The notes below the pieces were generated by a model. The model was given only the letters and a program-made list of their open reading frames with translations, had not been told where the DNA came from and searched no databases. This document shows, piece after piece, positions 40,825 to 41,640 of a DNA stretch of 41,640 nucleotides (positions are counted from its first letter, which is position 1; each line of letters begins with the position of its first letter). A program made the translations under genes and the position numbers. Source of the stretch: DAOTWP01 sp034435675. GTDB lineage: Bacteria > Chloroflexota > Anaerolineae > Aggregatilineales > Phototrophicaceae. The stretch lies in assembly GCA_034435675.1 (NCBI GenBank), contig DAOTWP010000344.1, positions 1-41,640 on the forward strand, in the 5' to 3' direction.

Positions 40825-41640
40825 ATGCAACTCGAAATGGTCAAGTCCACGAACGGCGCGGATATGCCCCGCCATCAAACCAACACGACACTCACGCGCC
40901 ACACGCTGACGGTCAGCGGGTTGAACGTCGTCGCCTACGAAAGCGGTTCCGGCGCACCGCTGCTGCTGCTGCACGGCTCACCGGACTCGCACGCGATGTG
41001 GCTGCCGCTGATGCAGCGCTTGAGTCCACACCTGCGCGCCATTGCGCCCGATCTGCCCGGCTATGGCGCGTCGGCACTGCCCGCCGAATTTGCCCTGACG
41101 CTGGACAACATGGCAGATTTCATCCGCGATCTGCTCGCTGCGCTGCATATCAGCGCGCCGGTCACGCTGGTGATGACTGACTTCGGCGGTCATTACGGCA
41201 TGGCGTTCGCCGTCAAGTATCCTGAACAGGTGCGCGGGCTGGTCATTTCCAATACCAGCTTCTTCCGCGATTACCAGTGGCATTCGTTTGCCAGATTGTA
41301 TCGTGTGCCGCTGCTCGGCGAACTGCTGCTCCACGGCACCCCCAAACGACAGATGCTCAAGGCGCTGAAGAACTTTGCGCCTGCGCTGCCGGACGCTTAC
41401 ATCAAAGAGTCCTATGCGGCGGGGTTTGGCTCGGCACGGGTGCGCCGCACAATCCTGCGCATGTACCGCACACGGAACCCGCAGGACTTCACGGGCTGGG
41501 ATGACCAACTGCTGGCGCTGCTCAAAAGCAAACCCGCGCTGGTGCTCTGGGGCGACCAGGACCCGTTTATCAGCAAGGACTACGCCGAACGCTACAGCGG
41601 GGCGCAGGTGCAGCACTTCGCCAGCTACAGCCACTGGCTG
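40825..41640 (+). CDS. Alpha/beta hydrolase with Asp nucleophile (epoxide hydrolase/haloalkane dehalogenase-like), 3' end cut by the window
   Basis: The frame is open from an ATG at 40825 (GAGAGGG site upstream) to the window edge, 272 residues so far. The oxyanion region is LLLLHGSPDSHAMW. The next conserved part is AIAPDLPGYGASA. The nucleophile elbow reads VMTDFGGHYG, with Asp where esterases have Ser, as in haloalkane dehalogenases and epoxide hydrolases. LVLWGDQDPF supplies the acid region, and SHWL at the very end holds the likely catalytic His. Only a short C-terminus is missing. The divergent TetR regulator and shared palindrome suggest inducible expression. The substrate is unknown. 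Confidence 0.9.
   Translation, partial: MQLEMVKSTNGADMPRHQTNTTLTRHTLTVSGLNVVAYESGSGAPLLLLHGSPDSHAMWLPLMQRLSPHLRAIAPDLPGYGASALPAEFALTLDNMADFIRDLLAALHISAPVTLVMTDFGGHYGMAFAVKYPEQVRGLVISNTSFFRDYQWHSFARLYRVPLLGELLLHGTPKRQMLKALKNFAPALPDAYIKESYAAGFGSARVRRTILRMYRTRNPQDFTGWDDQLLALLKSKPALVLWGDQDPFISKDYAERYSGAQVQHFASYSHWL

Noticed and set aside
40978..41634. 218-residue minus-strand frame at the right edge
   Set aside because: Antisense shadow of the alpha/beta hydrolase, which has all family motifs on the plus strand.
1..41640. CRISPR arrays, tRNA or rRNA genes, insertion sequences and prophage genes
   Set aside because: No regularly spaced repeats, no tRNA-like or rRNA-like sequence, and no transposase, integrase or phage protein were recognised by reading; a covariance-model scan could not be run.

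Overview
The window looks like chromosomal DNA of a GC-rich bacterium, most likely a member of the Chloroflexota (Anaerolineae/Chloroflexia type). This is an inference from gene content and protein style: Thr/Pro-rich linkers in secreted and membrane proteins, a very long kinase-TPR-like protein with an extracytoplasmic tail, PAS-rich histidine kinases, HEAT-like repeat proteins, and a PPK2 with a Lys-rich extension. No rRNA, tRNA, CRISPR array, insertion sequence or phage gene was recognised. Most genes lie on the minus strand.

Region 1 (1-8500, minus strand) is the most distinctive. Reading in the direction of transcription there is an excisionase-type HTH/PocR-domain regulator, then tusA, three DsrE-family genes, a GcvH-like lipoate-binding protein (LbpA type), and then a complete Isp-type [NiFe] hydrogenase in the order known from Thiocapsa hynSL (small subunit, isp1, isp2, large subunit), followed by the start of a hydrogenase maturation protease cut by the window edge. 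The small subunit has a Tat signal, so H2 is presumably oxidised (or produced) outside the membrane. Isp1 is a NarI-like membrane cytochrome b, and Isp2 is a DsrK/HdrD-like cytoplasmic iron-sulfur protein. All the sulfur carriers are cytoplasmic. The arrangement suggests that electrons pass between H2 and a protein-bound sulfur or lipoyl-persulfide pool. The block contains a convincing intrinsic terminator after the regulator, a long structured spacer before hynS, and a 10-bp-arm hairpin between two dsrE genes.

Region 2 (8500-18160) holds a 0.8-kb spacer with no convincing gene, a small SpoIIAA-like protein, an SDR/AraC/LtrA run, an MscS channel with a small membrane protein, PPK2, and a GT2 glycosyltransferase. 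PPK2 and GT2 are divergent around a perfect 24-bp palindrome.

Region 3 (18160-28500) is an envelope and signalling block: a LuxR-type response regulator, then on the minus strand a hybrid receiver-histidine kinase, a lipoprotein with a DsbA-like fold that lacks the CXXC, two tandem M23 peptidases, and a 1472-residue membrane kinase with a degenerate catalytic loop. A 111-bp inverted-repeat element lies between the two signalling genes.

Region 4 (28500-41640) carries a DinB-like protein and a divergent FolC-like Mur ligase, two paralogous HEAT-repeat proteins flanking an aquaporin, a clan-A-like glycoside hydrolase sharing a C-terminal domain with its neighbour, a TauE/SafE transporter, a receiver plus multi-PAS histidine kinase pair, and a TetR regulator divergent from an Asp-nucleophile alpha/beta hydrolase around a perfect 18-bp palindrome. 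The hydrolase runs off the right edge.
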